20,331 bases of DNA from a bacterium (GTDB lineage Bacteria; SM23-31; JAUVVT01), in contig JAUWXV010000041.1 of the NCBI GenBank assembly GCA_030616165.1, positions 1 through 20,331 of the forward strand. The letters run 5' to 3'. Position 1 is the stretch's first letter. Each line of letters begins with the position of its first letter. Shown in pieces: positions 1-9,245 of this stretch. Below the pieces are notes generated by a model, which saw only the letters and a program-made list of their open reading frames with translations, had not been told where the DNA came from and searched no databases. The position numbers and the translations under genes were made by a program.

Positions 1-1227
1 AAACGAAATAATAAGACCTCCCCCTTCTTCAACAAACTCTTTTAACAGCATAACCTGCTGATTCGTCAAGGAGCTCTCATTTGTAAGAAACACAACGTCA
101 TAATTATTTAATAAGTTAGGGGTGAGAAGATCCTTTCCACCAACTGAAAAATCATAAAGCGTCTGCTCCCCCATATAAAAACAGTTTTCAAGAAAAAAGG
201 CATTACTCTGGGAAGATTCTGGAGAACCATCGATACATAAAATTGATGGGCGTTCCTCAATCATAAAACTAAAGTAATTGAAATTATCCACAGTCAGGTT
301 ATCCTCGTTCAACGTTACATATCCCTGATAGGTGCCTTCTCTAAGGTCCATCTTCTGGAAAAATACCTGATGTGCCTGTTCCTCCTCCACCATTTTTCTG
401 TCAACTTCCCTGCCGTTAATCCAGAGGGAAACCTCCTCATCCTGTTCTATAATAGCTCCCTGCGTACTGACCTGAAGCCCGAATTGCACCGCAACCGCAT
501 CGCCGACCCGCTTGTTCTTGAGGTCAAATTTGTCTATGTGTGAATTCGTTATTTCATCTTCGACAATTTTTATCGGAACAAAGGTAATGCTCTGCTCGAT
601 ATTCCAGTTTTCAAACTGGCTGCTCCACCCGTTACTTTGAAAATCTGAAATGAGGACAATGCGTCGCTCATTGTGCCGGGCATCTTTCAGGATTTCTTCC
701 GCAAGCCTCAACGGCTTATACAGGTCTGTTATTCGGTTGCTTACCGTTACTGTATTCACCACTATATTTTTATGTAATGTAATATCATCACTTAATTTCG
801 ATACCTGCTGAGGTTCTTCTGAAAATACCACAACCGCGAATTCATCCACGCTTCCAGCATTATCAATTATATTCACTGCCTCCTCTTTCGCCCGCTCGAA
901 ATGATTTCCGTACTGCATGCTGTAGGAATTGTCAATGAGAATTACAACAGACTTATCCTGTACCTGCGAAATAAGCGGTATTCTCTCACGGGGAATAAAG
1001 GGCCGCGCGAACGAGAAGGCAAGAAATCCAAGAATTAATGCCCGGACAATTAGTAATATCAAATCCCGAAGTCTGCGTTTTTTTATCAGCGCTTTTGGTG
1101 TTGCCTTTAAAAATAAAAGTGAACTGAACTTTACTTTACGCGCGCGGATTTTCCGAATCAGATGGTAAAGTATCGGCAGCAGCGCAGCGCTGGCGGCAAA
1201 CAGGAATAATGGATTAATAAAAGACAA
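1..1227 (-). CDS. BatA-type VWA-domain membrane protein (3' part outside window)
   Basis: 409 codons are visible and the frame is still open at base 1, so the C-terminus lies outside the window. The start is a TTG at 1225-1227, preceded by AAGGTGG with good spacing; no ATG fits the N-terminus. The protein begins MSFINPLFLF, followed by a hydrophobic helix (residues about 5-23) and a basic stretch, the typical BatA N-terminal domain, then a second helix (about 56-73). A von Willebrand factor A domain follows with a DxSxS metal site (LIDNSYSM, D99-S101-S103). The last visible part (ILCIDGSP, then EFVEEGGGLIISF) resembles the glutamine-amidotransferase-like fold found at the end of many such proteins. 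It starts 14 bp after the DUF58 gene and is surely co-transcribed with it. Role by family knowledge: membrane partner of MoxR and DUF58 in an envelope or stress function. The substrate is unknown. Confidence 0.88.
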   Translation of the reverse strand, partial: MSFINPLFLFAASAALLPILYHLIRKIRARKVKFSSLLFLKATPKALIKKRRLRDLILLIVRALILGFLAFSFARPFIPRERIPLISQVQDKSVVILIDNSYSMQYGNHFERAKEEAVNIIDNAGSVDEFAVVVFSEEPQQVSKLSDDITLHKNIVVNTVTVSNRITDLYKPLRLAEEILKDARHNERRIVLISDFQSNGWSSQFENWNIEQSITFVPIKIVEDEITNSHIDKFDLKNKRVGDAVAVQFGLQVSTQGAIIEQDEEVSLWINGREVDRKMVEEEQAHQVFFQKMDLREGTYQGYVTLNEDNLTVDNFNYFSFMIEERPSILCIDGSPESSQSNAFFLENCFYMGEQTLYDFSVGGKDLLTPNLLNNYDVVFLTNESSLTNQQVMLLKEFVEEGGGLIISF

Positions 1228-1241
1228 CTGACCACCTTATT

Positions 1242-2153
1242 TTATTTTCTGGCACTTCTTTTTGATAAATATTGAAAAAGTGCATAATCAAGCGGTTTAT
1301 TGGTTGCCAGGATATTATAATCTATCCTAAGCAAGCCGCATTCATTCTTAAGAATGGACCTGAATTGTTCGAGATTATACAGGTACGTTTCTCTCGCCTC
1401 GTCAGACATTATAATAATTCTCTCACTTGTTTCCATATCTTCAAGTTCGACTATATCTTTAAACTGAAATGTCAACTCGAACGGGTCCAGTATTTGAAAC
1501 ACAATTATGTCATTACCAGCAAACCGAAAATGTTTAAGACCGTTAATAATCGTTTCCGGCTCTTCAAGGAGATCGGAAATAATGATGATAATACCGCGCT
1601 TTTTAATCGACTCAGCCATTTCATTAAATGGCCTCGCCATAGAAGTTCTGGTTCCGGGACGGATGTTTTCCAAACTGTGCAAAATAGTAATAAGATGTCC
1701 CTGTGTGCTTTTCGCTGGAATTCTTTCCCTGATTTGATTATCAAAAAAGTAAAGGCCAACTCTGTCCCGCTGGCGAATTATAAGATAGGCAAGCGAAGCT
1801 GCAAGTATGGAACCGTATTGAAATTTCGTAATATGATTTGAAGCATATTCCATCGAATTACTTATATCCAGTAAGATGTGGCAGCATGTATTGGTCTCGT
1901 CTTCGAACTCTTTGATGAACAATCTATCAGAACGTGCATACAGTTTCCAGTCGATGCGCATCGGGTCGTCCCCAGGTATATAAGGGCGGTACTCAAGGAA
2001 TTCCACGCTGAATCCCTTGTACGGGCTCTTATGCAAACCGGAAATAAATCCCTCTACTATTTTGCGTGCCAAAAGCTCCATATTCGAAATTCGTGAAAGA
2101 ATTTCGGGGTCGATAAATCGTGTTGGACTGCCCTTTATCGGAGTATAATTCAT
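1242..2153 (-). CDS. DUF58 domain protein (VWA-like, MoxR partner)
   Basis: 303 residues, the usual length for a soluble DUF58 protein. The family signature is clear: YRPYIPGDDPMRIDWKLYAR (residues about 55-74) followed by KEFEDE, then a VWA-like metal-binding stretch LLDISNSM (94-101). It has no signal peptide or membrane helix, so it should be cytoplasmic or peripheral at the membrane. The ATG at 2151-2153 has an AAGGAA sequence about ten bases upstream. It lies between the MoxR ATPase (175 bp upstream) and the BatA protein (14 bp downstream), the order expected for this module. Family knowledge says these proteins work with MoxR ATPases as chaperone-like assemblies; the client here is not known. 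Confidence 0.92.
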   Translation of the reverse strand: MNYTPIKGSPTRFIDPEILSRISNMELLARKIVEGFISGLHKSPYKGFSVEFLEYRPYIPGDDPMRIDWKLYARSDRLFIKEFEDETNTCCHILLDISNSMEYASNHITKFQYGSILAASLAYLIIRQRDRVGLYFFDNQIRERIPAKSTQGHLITILHSLENIRPGTRTSMARPFNEMAESIKKRGIIIIISDLLEEPETIINGLKHFRFAGNDIIVFQILDPFELTFQFKDIVELEDMETSERIIIMSDEARETYLYNLEQFRSILKNECGLLRIDYNILATNKPLDYALFQYLSKRSARK

Positions 2154-2328
2154 AGACGATTTAATTCCTTTTTTTATATACCAGAAAAGCCGTTTATTTA
2201 ATCAAAAACCATTCATTACTGATTTCTCAAGATTTTTTAAAATTCAAAAAACATCAAAAACTTATCGGAAAATAAGACCAAATTTCAGCAATTAAATATT
2301 CAACAAACTTATAGATTATACATTCATT

Positions 2329-3390
2329 CTACGTAAGTCCCGAAACCGGCTCGCTGACAGTTTCAAGTAGCATTTCAATAACTTTATCTGAATCAATCCT
2401 CTCGGATTCTGCATAAAAATTTGTTATAATCCTGTGCCGAAGCACGGGGATTGCCAGAGCCCGGATATCTTCTATTGAAACATTATACCTGTCGTGAAAC
2501 ACAGCCCGAACTTTTCCCCCGAGCAGCAGAAACTGCCCTGCCCGGAGTCCTGCACCCCAGCTCACCCATTTCTTGATAAATTCAGGGGCTTCATCTTCAG
2601 AGGGCCGGGAATTGCGCACAAGTTTTACGGCAAATTGTGCCACATTATTCGGAACAAATATCTTCTTGACCATTTTATGGAACTCGAGGATGTCAATGCC
2701 GGAAAGGATAGTGTTAAGTGCAACTTCATCTTGTGATGTGGTATTTATGGCTACCTTCAGTTCATCGTCTTCCGAAAGATAATTAATAATGATATTGAAC
2801 ATAAAACGGTCGAGTTGTGCCTCAGGGAGAGGATAAGTGCCTTCCAATTCAATAGGATTCTGCGTTGCCAGGACAAAAAAAGGTCTTGGTAAAGATAATC
2901 TCACTCCACCCGTAGTTACCTGATATTCCTGCATTGCCTCCAGAAGGGCAGCCTGCGTTTTTGGTGGTGTCCTGTTGATTTCATCTGCAAGAATGATATT
3001 AGCAAAAATAGGTCCCTTGACAAATTTTATGGACCTTTTACCGGTTGATGTATCCTCTTCAAGGATATCTGTTCCAGTTATATCAGCGGGCATTAAATCA
3101 GGCGTAAACTGGATACGCTTGTATGACAGGTCAAGAATCTCACCAAGGGATTTAATCAGCAGGGTTTTCGCTAAACCGGGTACTCCTGTTATCAGGCAGT
3201 GCCCACCCGCAAATAAAGCAATAAGTGCCAGTTCTATCACCTCTTCCTGTCCGACGATACGGCGGCGTAGCTCCTCGAGAATTCCTTTTTTACCATTCTG
3301 TAATTTTTCCAGAATTTCTTCTTTCAGCGTTTCTTTTTCTTCTTGGTTTATGTTTTCTTTATTATCGTTAGCATTATTAATATTTGACAC
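2329..3390 (-). CDS. MoxR family AAA+ ATPase
   Basis: 353 residues. An acidic, low-complexity N-terminus (about 1-45, Asn/Glu/Lys-rich) precedes the AAA_3 domain. Walker A is the MoxR variant GVPGLAKT (69-76), Walker B is IILADE (132-137), a sensor-1-like ATQNP is at 175-179 and EAQLDRFM at 190-197. The C-terminal lid domain has the family ending with RHRIITNF. The start is GTG at 3388-3390, with AAGGAG six to seven bases upstream; no better ATG exists in frame. MoxR ATPases form hexamers that remodel partner proteins, usually the VWA/DUF58 products of adjacent genes, as here. The gene lies 75 bp after the TPR-peptidase gene on the same strand. Family assignment is secure; the specific function is not. 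Confidence 0.95.
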   Translation of the reverse strand: MSNINNANDNKENINQEEKETLKEEILEKLQNGKKGILEELRRRIVGQEEVIELALIALFAGGHCLITGVPGLAKTLLIKSLGEILDLSYKRIQFTPDLMPADITGTDILEEDTSTGKRSIKFVKGPIFANIILADEINRTPPKTQAALLEAMQEYQVTTGGVRLSLPRPFFVLATQNPIELEGTYPLPEAQLDRFMFNIIINYLSEDDELKVAINTTSQDEVALNTILSGIDILEFHKMVKKIFVPNNVAQFAVKLVRNSRPSEDEAPEFIKKWVSWGAGLRAGQFLLLGGKVRAVFHDRYNVSIEDIRALAIPVLRHRIITNFYAESERIDSDKVIEMLLETVSEPVSGLT

Positions 3391-3465
3391 AACTGCTCCT
3401 TCTATTTAACATATGTCTTTTACAGTTAGTTTACCTTATAAATAAATGTATAATGAAAATGTATT

Positions 3466-6099
3466 TCAATTTTGATTTTCTACACACTTAAGCAGCAATC
3501 TCTGGGCATCCCTGTATCCTGGGGAAATCTCCAGAGACCTTAAAACTTCCCTTTTAGCATCCGGCATCTGCCCATTATTATAAAGGCTCAATGCCAGGTG
3601 GTAACGGGCTTTTGCCCTATCGAGCGGGTCCATCGCCAGAATAACCAGCCGTTCTTCCGTTTCCGATGAATACGATTTCTGTTTTCCATACAATTCTGCT
3701 AATCGAGTATGAGTATTTAAATCATATGGTTCAATCTGAATAGACCGCTTATAATAATATTCCGCTCGGGCAAGATTGCCCACCATATCCTCGTAAATCT
3801 GCGCCAGTTCTCGTGCTTCCTCTGCACCATACTCGGTAAATGTCAGATAGTCTTTTAGAATATTTATGAGTTTCGACTCTTCCCCCTTTTCACGATATAT
3901 TTTTGCCAATCCCTGATATGAGTTGCCCGCTCTGGTATAATTCGGAAAAATCTCAATGGCTTTCAGGAATTTTTTCTCCGCGTCTTCAAATTTACCCTCG
4001 TTTAAAAGTTCATATCCATCTTTAACATTTTCAAAAAATGGATTTTTTGATTTTCCAAATAATTTCTCAAAAAAAGATTCTTCTTTGTTACTAACGCTGA
4101 ACATGGGAGGTAAACCTGAAAGAACAGGCGCATATTTATCCCTTTCAGGCCTGAGACTGTCAAAAAATTCCTTTTCCACTTCTTCTGGAGTCTTCTGCAG
4201 AACCATTTGGAAAGCATTTTCAAGGTTACTCCCTTTTCCGAATTCGGCAAGTAAATCAACAATTGCAGTAAACCCAAAACGTTCTACAATAAATTCCATC
4301 AACTTCGCTGATTGATAGTATGTGAGCATAATCTGCTCGGGAAATTTCGGACGGGTAAAGCCTTTGTTAATATCCTCTAAAGGAAGGAGCAGGTTCTGGT
4401 CTAAAGCAGCAAATAACTCCAGGTCCATCTCTCTTCCCCATTCAGGGCGTGCGAGTTTTTCCTCATATACCGATAACCCCTCGGTAACCCATCGGGGAAC
4501 TTTGTTGTCTGAAATGCTCATCGTCATTACGTGGGCAAGCTCATGCCATAGAGTGCGCGACCAATTGTACTCGCTACCAGACTGTGCCTTGGGAGTATCA
4601 AATGCCACTACGTCTCCAAAACATACGCCGAGTAAACCAATTCCCGGCAGTCCGCTAATCCGAACAGCAAAGTCGGCATGGTCGTTATATGCCTCAATGC
4701 GTATCTTCTGCTCGGGGATATACGGGTAGCGAATATGTAAAGAATCGTAACATTCCTCTGCAAGGGCAAGAATTGGCTGACCAAGAACGCCGCTTTCGGA
4801 ACTGTGAATCAATAATGAGAAATGTTCACTTTCCATTGATTCAAAATCTTTATAATCATCGATCAGTTCCAGAGTGTTGCGGGCGTAAAGATTAAACGGG
4901 TCCCCCTTGAATCCTCTTTCAAGATAGCGGCGTGCTTCAGCGACCTGCCCGATACGGAGAATATTTGAACCTAACAGAGCGTATGCGTGCCAGTTATCCA
5001 ATTCTTTTGAAATTGCCTTACGGCAAAATGAGACCGTGTCCTTATAACGGAATCGGCGAATACAGTTTTCCGCCAGGGTGATATAAAAGTCACCGCACTG
5101 GGGATTAATTTCCTGGACCTTTTGTTCAGTCTGGGCAAATTTCTCCTCAGCGTTACGGAGGTGATATATCGATGCAAGGTTTGCTAATGACTGCTCACAG
5201 GCAGGATTAATTTCAAGTGTCTTATTGAGTAATTCTTCCGCTTCGTCATAATGGCTGTCAAGTATATGTATCTCCACGAGCATATTCAACGCATCAACGC
5301 AGTTGGGATTCTCTTCTATCGCTTTATTCGCAAGTGCTTCCATCCGTGAAAAACTCTCAAGTGAGCGGGCATATCCGACATACAATTCTGCACTGTGCGG
5401 GTTGATTGAAATGGCTTCTTCAAAGGTACGCTGAGCGTCAACATTGTTGAATTTTTCCCTGAACAGGTCCGCCCACCAGTAGAGATTCTGAACATTTTTG
5501 GAGTCCAGTTCATACGCAAGTTTAAACACCCGGTTTGCTTCATGAAAATCTCCAAGCTTTGCAAAGGCTTTCCCGGCAATTCCGATTGATTGAGTGGTTC
5601 TTAATCTGTTCTGATTGTACTCGCTCGTTATCTGCCTGTAATATCTATACGCATATCTTTTTCGTCCTGTTTTTTCTAGTAAGTCCCCAAGTTCAAGAAG
5701 ATTGCGCAAGAAATCCTCCTTGTACTTTTGTGCATCGATAAAGGCTTGTTCAGCATCTTTATATCTCCCCACTGCCATCAAAAAACGCCCTTTCATATAT
5801 AGGAGGTATGGATTAGCCGGAGCTTTATTTAAGTACGATTCTAATTCATCAATGCCGTCATTGTAATTACCAAGTGCAAGGAAGGTCTCAAAATAACCCA
5901 GAACCTGCTCACCGTCATCCATAAGAGTGTTTTCCAATAGAGGCTGAAAAAGTCTCCGAGCTTCAAGGTAGTCGCCTGTTTGCAGGGCTTCTTTTGCTTT
6001 TTCAAGGTCTTGTGAGGATTCCTGAGCAAAAACAGGCATGCCTGTGCAAACTATGAAAAATATAAAGGCAATAAAAAAAATTTCTTGTCGTCTTTTCAT
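3466..6099 (-). CDS. Secreted TPR protein with peptidase MA-like gluzincin domain
   Basis: 877 residues with a signal peptide (basic MKRRQ, hydrophobic core 7-20, likely cleavage after VFA at about 25). The N-terminal half (about 30-410) is a long run of tetratricopeptide repeats. The middle contains a zinc peptidase centre, WHELAH, with H519, E520 and H523 and a third ligand E540 in VTEGLSVYEE, the gluzincin spacing of the peptidase MA family. More TPRs follow (about 690-870). Expected location is the periplasm or outer surface. The catalytic residues are intact, so it could be an active protease that docks partners through its TPRs. It is flanked by a secreted DUF4159 gene and MoxR on the same strand, which suggests a role in the same envelope system. 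No good Shine-Dalgarno is visible before its ATG. The substrate is unknown. Confidence 0.9.
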   Translation of the reverse strand: MKRRQEIFFIAFIFFIVCTGMPVFAQESSQDLEKAKEALQTGDYLEARRLFQPLLENTLMDDGEQVLGYFETFLALGNYNDGIDELESYLNKAPANPYLLYMKGRFLMAVGRYKDAEQAFIDAQKYKEDFLRNLLELGDLLEKTGRKRYAYRYYRQITSEYNQNRLRTTQSIGIAGKAFAKLGDFHEANRVFKLAYELDSKNVQNLYWWADLFREKFNNVDAQRTFEEAISINPHSAELYVGYARSLESFSRMEALANKAIEENPNCVDALNMLVEIHILDSHYDEAEELLNKTLEINPACEQSLANLASIYHLRNAEEKFAQTEQKVQEINPQCGDFYITLAENCIRRFRYKDTVSFCRKAISKELDNWHAYALLGSNILRIGQVAEARRYLERGFKGDPFNLYARNTLELIDDYKDFESMESEHFSLLIHSSESGVLGQPILALAEECYDSLHIRYPYIPEQKIRIEAYNDHADFAVRISGLPGIGLLGVCFGDVVAFDTPKAQSGSEYNWSRTLWHELAHVMTMSISDNKVPRWVTEGLSVYEEKLARPEWGREMDLELFAALDQNLLLPLEDINKGFTRPKFPEQIMLTYYQSAKLMEFIVERFGFTAIVDLLAEFGKGSNLENAFQMVLQKTPEEVEKEFFDSLRPERDKYAPVLSGLPPMFSVSNKEESFFEKLFGKSKNPFFENVKDGYELLNEGKFEDAEKKFLKAIEIFPNYTRAGNSYQGLAKIYREKGEESKLINILKDYLTFTEYGAEEARELAQIYEDMVGNLARAEYYYKRSIQIEPYDLNTHTRLAELYGKQKSYSSETEERLVILAMDPLDRAKARYHLALSLYNNGQMPDAKREVLRSLEISPGYRDAQRLLLKCVENQN

Positions 6100-6272
6100 A
6101 TATGAAACAAGTGAAAATTAAGTTTCTAAAGTGAGATTTTCAATAACTAATGTTTAAAACAACTCAAGTCAACAAGAACATGATACGGACAGAGTAAGGA
6201 TAAACTCGCGAATGCCTCAATAGTTATAGGTATCAGACAATCCTTATTGAGCAAGCAGAAATAAATAAATCG

Positions 6273-7031
6273 TCAATGCGTCAAAGCGTAAATTATGAAA
6301 TTTATTGCCATCTGAAAGCTGACTGTCGAAGCATCAGCCAAACTGGCGGGCCATTCCCAGCCGTCGCCAATATCCTGGTTATAACAAATAACACACATCA
6401 TTCGTCCGTTATCATCATAGATTGCGTAATACTGGTCATCATATCTGCTAAATCCCGGTTTCGTAGAGCGTGCTTCTACCGGGTCAATGTCAAAATATAT
6501 AGACCAGATAGGATGTTTTTCATCCAGCATAACCGGTTCCCTGTCCGGGAAAACTTGTTTAATGTTATTATAAAAATTAAACCATTCCCGTCCTTTACGT
6601 CCGCCAAAATCATGGAAATCATCGATTATCATAAAACCGCCCCTGGCAAAATACTTCTGCATGTTTTTTACCTCTTCTTCATTCGTAAGCCAGTAACCAG
6701 GTTCGGTCAGATAGAGAACAGGATATTCATAGATTTGTTCTTCATCAAATGAGAGTACCAGCGGCTGACCGACTAAAGGGATTTTTGTCGTGCGTTTGAT
6801 TGCTTCATGCAGGTTTAAGTCAGCGGTAGGATAATCAGTCGCCCACATCCCTCTTCTGGACCTGCCCCGAAATCCACGACCAAAACCACCAGACCTACCC
6901 CCATATCCCCGATAAACATCATCATACCTGACACGCACAAATCTATAGCCGTGGTCATCCTGTGCACGGAGTATTTCAGGAACGATTATTATACTTTCAA
7001 TCAGTAAAATAAACATCAAAAACTTTTTCAT
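6273..7031 (-). CDS. Secreted DUF4159 domain protein
   Basis: 252 residues. A signal peptide (MKKFLMFILL, cleavage near LRAQ at 24) is followed by RFVRVRYDD, then an unusual Arg/Gly-rich segment (about 40-61) and ATDYPTADLNLHEAIKRTT. The rest fits DUF4159: a strand/helix core with PVLYLTEPGYW, the segment GGFMIIDDFHDF resembling a glutamine-amidotransferase-like fold, and HPIWSIYFDID. DUF4159 proteins commonly accompany MoxR/DUF58/BatA clusters, and this one lies 173 bp upstream of the TPR-peptidase gene on the same strand. It should be exported to the periplasm. The biochemical activity of the family is not established. Only a weak AAGG is seen before the ATG. Confidence 0.85.
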   Translation of the reverse strand: MKKFLMFILLIESIIIVPEILRAQDDHGYRFVRVRYDDVYRGYGGRSGGFGRGFRGRSRRGMWATDYPTADLNLHEAIKRTTKIPLVGQPLVLSFDEEQIYEYPVLYLTEPGYWLTNEEEVKNMQKYFARGGFMIIDDFHDFGGRKGREWFNFYNNIKQVFPDREPVMLDEKHPIWSIYFDIDPVEARSTKPGFSRYDDQYYAIYDDNGRMMCVICYNQDIGDGWEWPASLADASTVSFQMAINFIIYALTH

Positions 7032-8042
7032 ATATTCTGTGTACCTTGTCTTTCAAAATATGAATAAATTAAACTCATAACAAATGAGCATGTGATTGCA
7101 AGTTTATGTTAAAATCGAATAACAATTTTTTTATCGTCAATCCCAAGTCAAAATACTTTTTCTATGTTTTCATATTATTAAATTATAATAAAATAAAATC
7201 ACTTAATCAATAAAAATATACCATAAAATATTGCGCAGTTATACTGCACTCATAAATTCATTACATAATTTAGCGGCTTTTTGTTTAGTGGACTGTTCTT
7301 CATATTCTATCAGACCTGATTAGTATAAAATTGATTGGTGGTACTGATGATTGTAATTATGAATCTATAGTGCAATATCTTGTTGAGCATGTTATGGTAT
7401 TCAAATTCAGTTAAATCAATTACATAAATACAGGTCAATATGAAAAAAATTAAAACAATATAGGTCGATATATATAATACAATTATTATATGAAAATTAT
7501 TTTATTAAAATCAAATATTTTATATATTTTTTTTATTAAATATGTAGAAGGAAAAAAACTTTATAAATAACAATCATTCAACATTCCAAAATGATAAATA
7601 AAACAACCTCTAAGGGTATCGCATTTTGTTTTAATTCATTGTTATGAACACTGTTTAAATCTCAAAAGTTCCTTACATGAATTATATAGTAGGTATATTA
7701 CGTTTCAAATGGCGGAGGTTACGATAAGTAAGGAAAGATTTGCTGAGATACTGGTTCGGATTAATCGATTGCGGTTCTGTTCAATGTAATGCTGCACTTT
7801 CTCATAATAATCCTTGGACAGGGGTTCATTGTTATCTTACTTTAAGGGAAAAACATCTTAATTAGAAAGAAACAGACAATATTAATTGAAATAGTACGAA
7901 AAAAATGATTGAATCTAACGGGAAAATTGTTAGTTTACATTTAAAATATAACAAAAACTCAAACTAAAGTCATATTTGATTTTAATATGGGTAATAACAA
8001 TTTAATTATTTTATCCATTATTATTAATTTTTTGGAGTAAGT
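7032..8042. other. 1-kb AT-rich intergenic region between divergent genes
   Basis: No gene can be supported in this stretch. It separates divergently transcribed genes and must contain both promoters, but I could not choose a convincing -35/-10 pair for either. Two short minus-strand open stretches look faintly protein-like: 7239-7319 (ending KAAKLCNEFMSAV then stop) and 7708-7836 (containing KDYYEKVQHYIEQNRNR then stop). Neither has a start codon with a ribosome binding site, so at most they are gene remnants. A 26-residue plus-strand open frame at 7709-7789 overlaps the second and is not called. The last bases before 8043 carry GGAG, the ribosome binding site of the next gene. Confidence 0.7.
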
Positions 8043-8981
8043 ATGAAACAATGTTTTCCCTATAAATATCTTATTATTTTTGTCGTTATATTGATCATTA
8101 TTTCACTCACTATTTCGGTGCTTTTTGCACAAACCGACGGTAATGCTGCTAATAAGTTGCCCCAGTTTTTTGGATTTTGGCTGCTCCCGCGTGTCTGGAT
8201 TGGGGCAATTTTTTGTTTAGTAGGATTATGGATTCTTATGAAATCAAATTTAACACGTAATTTACGGTTTATATTTTTGTTTATTATATTTTTTGTTTTT
8301 GCGATATTTCCAGCATTGCCATTAGGAAAACTTAATTATGGTATGGGAATACATCCCAGTCCAATGTGTACAGTTACTAAACCCTTTCCATTTATTAATG
8401 CGGGTAGCACAGTTCCTGTTATTTTTATATCACTTTTAGTTTCTATGCTTATACTGACTGTTATAGGGAATAAACTTTTTTGTGGTTGGGTTTGCCCTAT
8501 TGGTGCCCTTCAGGAAATATTCCATCGAGTATCTTTGTTAGATAAATTAAAAATCAAACTCCCTTTTAAATTAACAAATTCGATACGTATCACTATTTAC
8601 GTCATTTTTATAAGTATTATTTTTTCTACGGGTATTGGCATTTATGATTATTTCAATCCCTTCGAGTTTCTCCATTGGCAATTTGGATTATTCGCAAGTA
8701 TAATCTTATCATTGACCTTGATTGCATCGCTGTTTATTTTTAGACCATTTTGTTATTTAATCTGTCCCCTTGGTATGGTCACCTGGATTTTTGAGCATTT
8801 TTCATTCATTAAAATCAGAGTTGAAAAAGACAAATGTACAAGTTGTAATACTTGCATTGAGAAAAGTCCATGCCCGAGTATTCCTTCGATTTTAAATAGA
8901 AATAAATTACGACCTGATTGTCACGCATGTGGTCGTTGTATAGATGTTTGCCCTGAAAATGCTTTAAAGTTTAGGTCATAA
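8043..8981 (+). CDS. NapH-like polytopic membrane 4Fe-4S ferredoxin
   Basis: 312 residues with about six membrane helices (roughly 9-29, 43-64, 74-92, 123-141, 182-200, 217-234). It has the two CxxxCP motifs typical of NapH/NosR/CcoG-like proteins: C147-C151 in CGWVCPIGA and C237-C241 in CYLICPLG. The C-terminal domain carries two 4Fe-4S motifs. The first, C265-C268-C271-C277, has five residues before its last Cys instead of the usual three; the second, C293-C296-C299-C303, is canonical. By family knowledge such proteins pass electrons between the quinone pool and a periplasmic or cytoplasmic partner, but no nap, nos or similar partner is adjacent. ATG at 8043 is preceded by GGAG. The gene stands alone and converges on the molybdenum hydroxylase genes. 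Confidence 0.85.
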   Translation: MKQCFPYKYLIIFVVILIIISLTISVLFAQTDGNAANKLPQFFGFWLLPRVWIGAIFCLVGLWILMKSNLTRNLRFIFLFIIFFVFAIFPALPLGKLNYGMGIHPSPMCTVTKPFPFINAGSTVPVIFISLLVSMLILTVIGNKLFCGWVCPIGALQEIFHRVSLLDKLKIKLPFKLTNSIRITIYVIFISIIFSTGIGIYDYFNPFEFLHWQFGLFASIILSLTLIASLFIFRPFCYLICPLGMVTWIFEHFSFIKIRVEKDKCTSCNTCIEKSPCPSIPSILNRNKLRPDCHACGRCIDVCPENALKFRS

Positions 8982-9110
8982 AAGGAAGAGTTTAACTTAT
9001 AATATTCAGTTGATAATATCATCATTTGATATGGACTTTTTATGATGAAAAGTAACATACTGGTGAATCTAAATCTTTTGTGGAAGTTATAAAAGCCTTT
9101 TCAGCAGATT

Positions 9111-9146
9111 ATTGCTTTAGTTGTCTCTAAACAAGGCAATTTTTTA
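9111..9146 (+). terminator. Putative rho-independent terminator of the ferredoxin gene
   Basis: Bases 9111-9118 can pair with 9133-9140 (ATTGCTTT with AAGGCAAT, one T-G wobble) around a 14-base loop, followed directly by a run of T. It lies about 130 bp after the ferredoxin stop codon, in the space between convergent genes. The long loop and weak stem keep confidence low. Confidence 0.35.
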
Positions 9147-9245
9147 TAATATTGGTTTCCTCAGTATTATAAAAGAACTGCAAATATATGAATATCTGGC
9201 ATGCCTGTTTTGTCAATAACAGCGCTTTTCAACAAATAAACAGGT

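Noticed and set aside
832-842. AACCGCGAATT, matching the outer half of the cassette repeat arm
   Set aside because: It lies inside the BatA coding sequence, is not paired with an inverted partner, and the match ends after 11 bases; likely chance.
1272-1841. 189-residue plus-strand open frame
   Set aside because: It is antisense to the strongly supported DUF58 gene, has no recognisable domain and no ribosome binding site.
6216-6251. CTCAATA/TATTGAG inverted repeat between the DUF4159 and TPR-peptidase genes
   Set aside because: Seven-base arms with a 22-base loop in AT-rich DNA and no T run; could be chance.
7709-7789. 26-residue plus-strand open frame (MAEVTISKERFAEILVRINR...)
   Set aside because: Very short, no ribosome binding site, and it overlaps a minus-strand stretch that looks equally protein-like.
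9204-9244. CCTGTTT/AAACAGG inverted repeat after the molybdenum hydroxylase gene
   Set aside because: Loop is 27 bases and there is no T run on the minus strand, so it does not qualify as a terminator.
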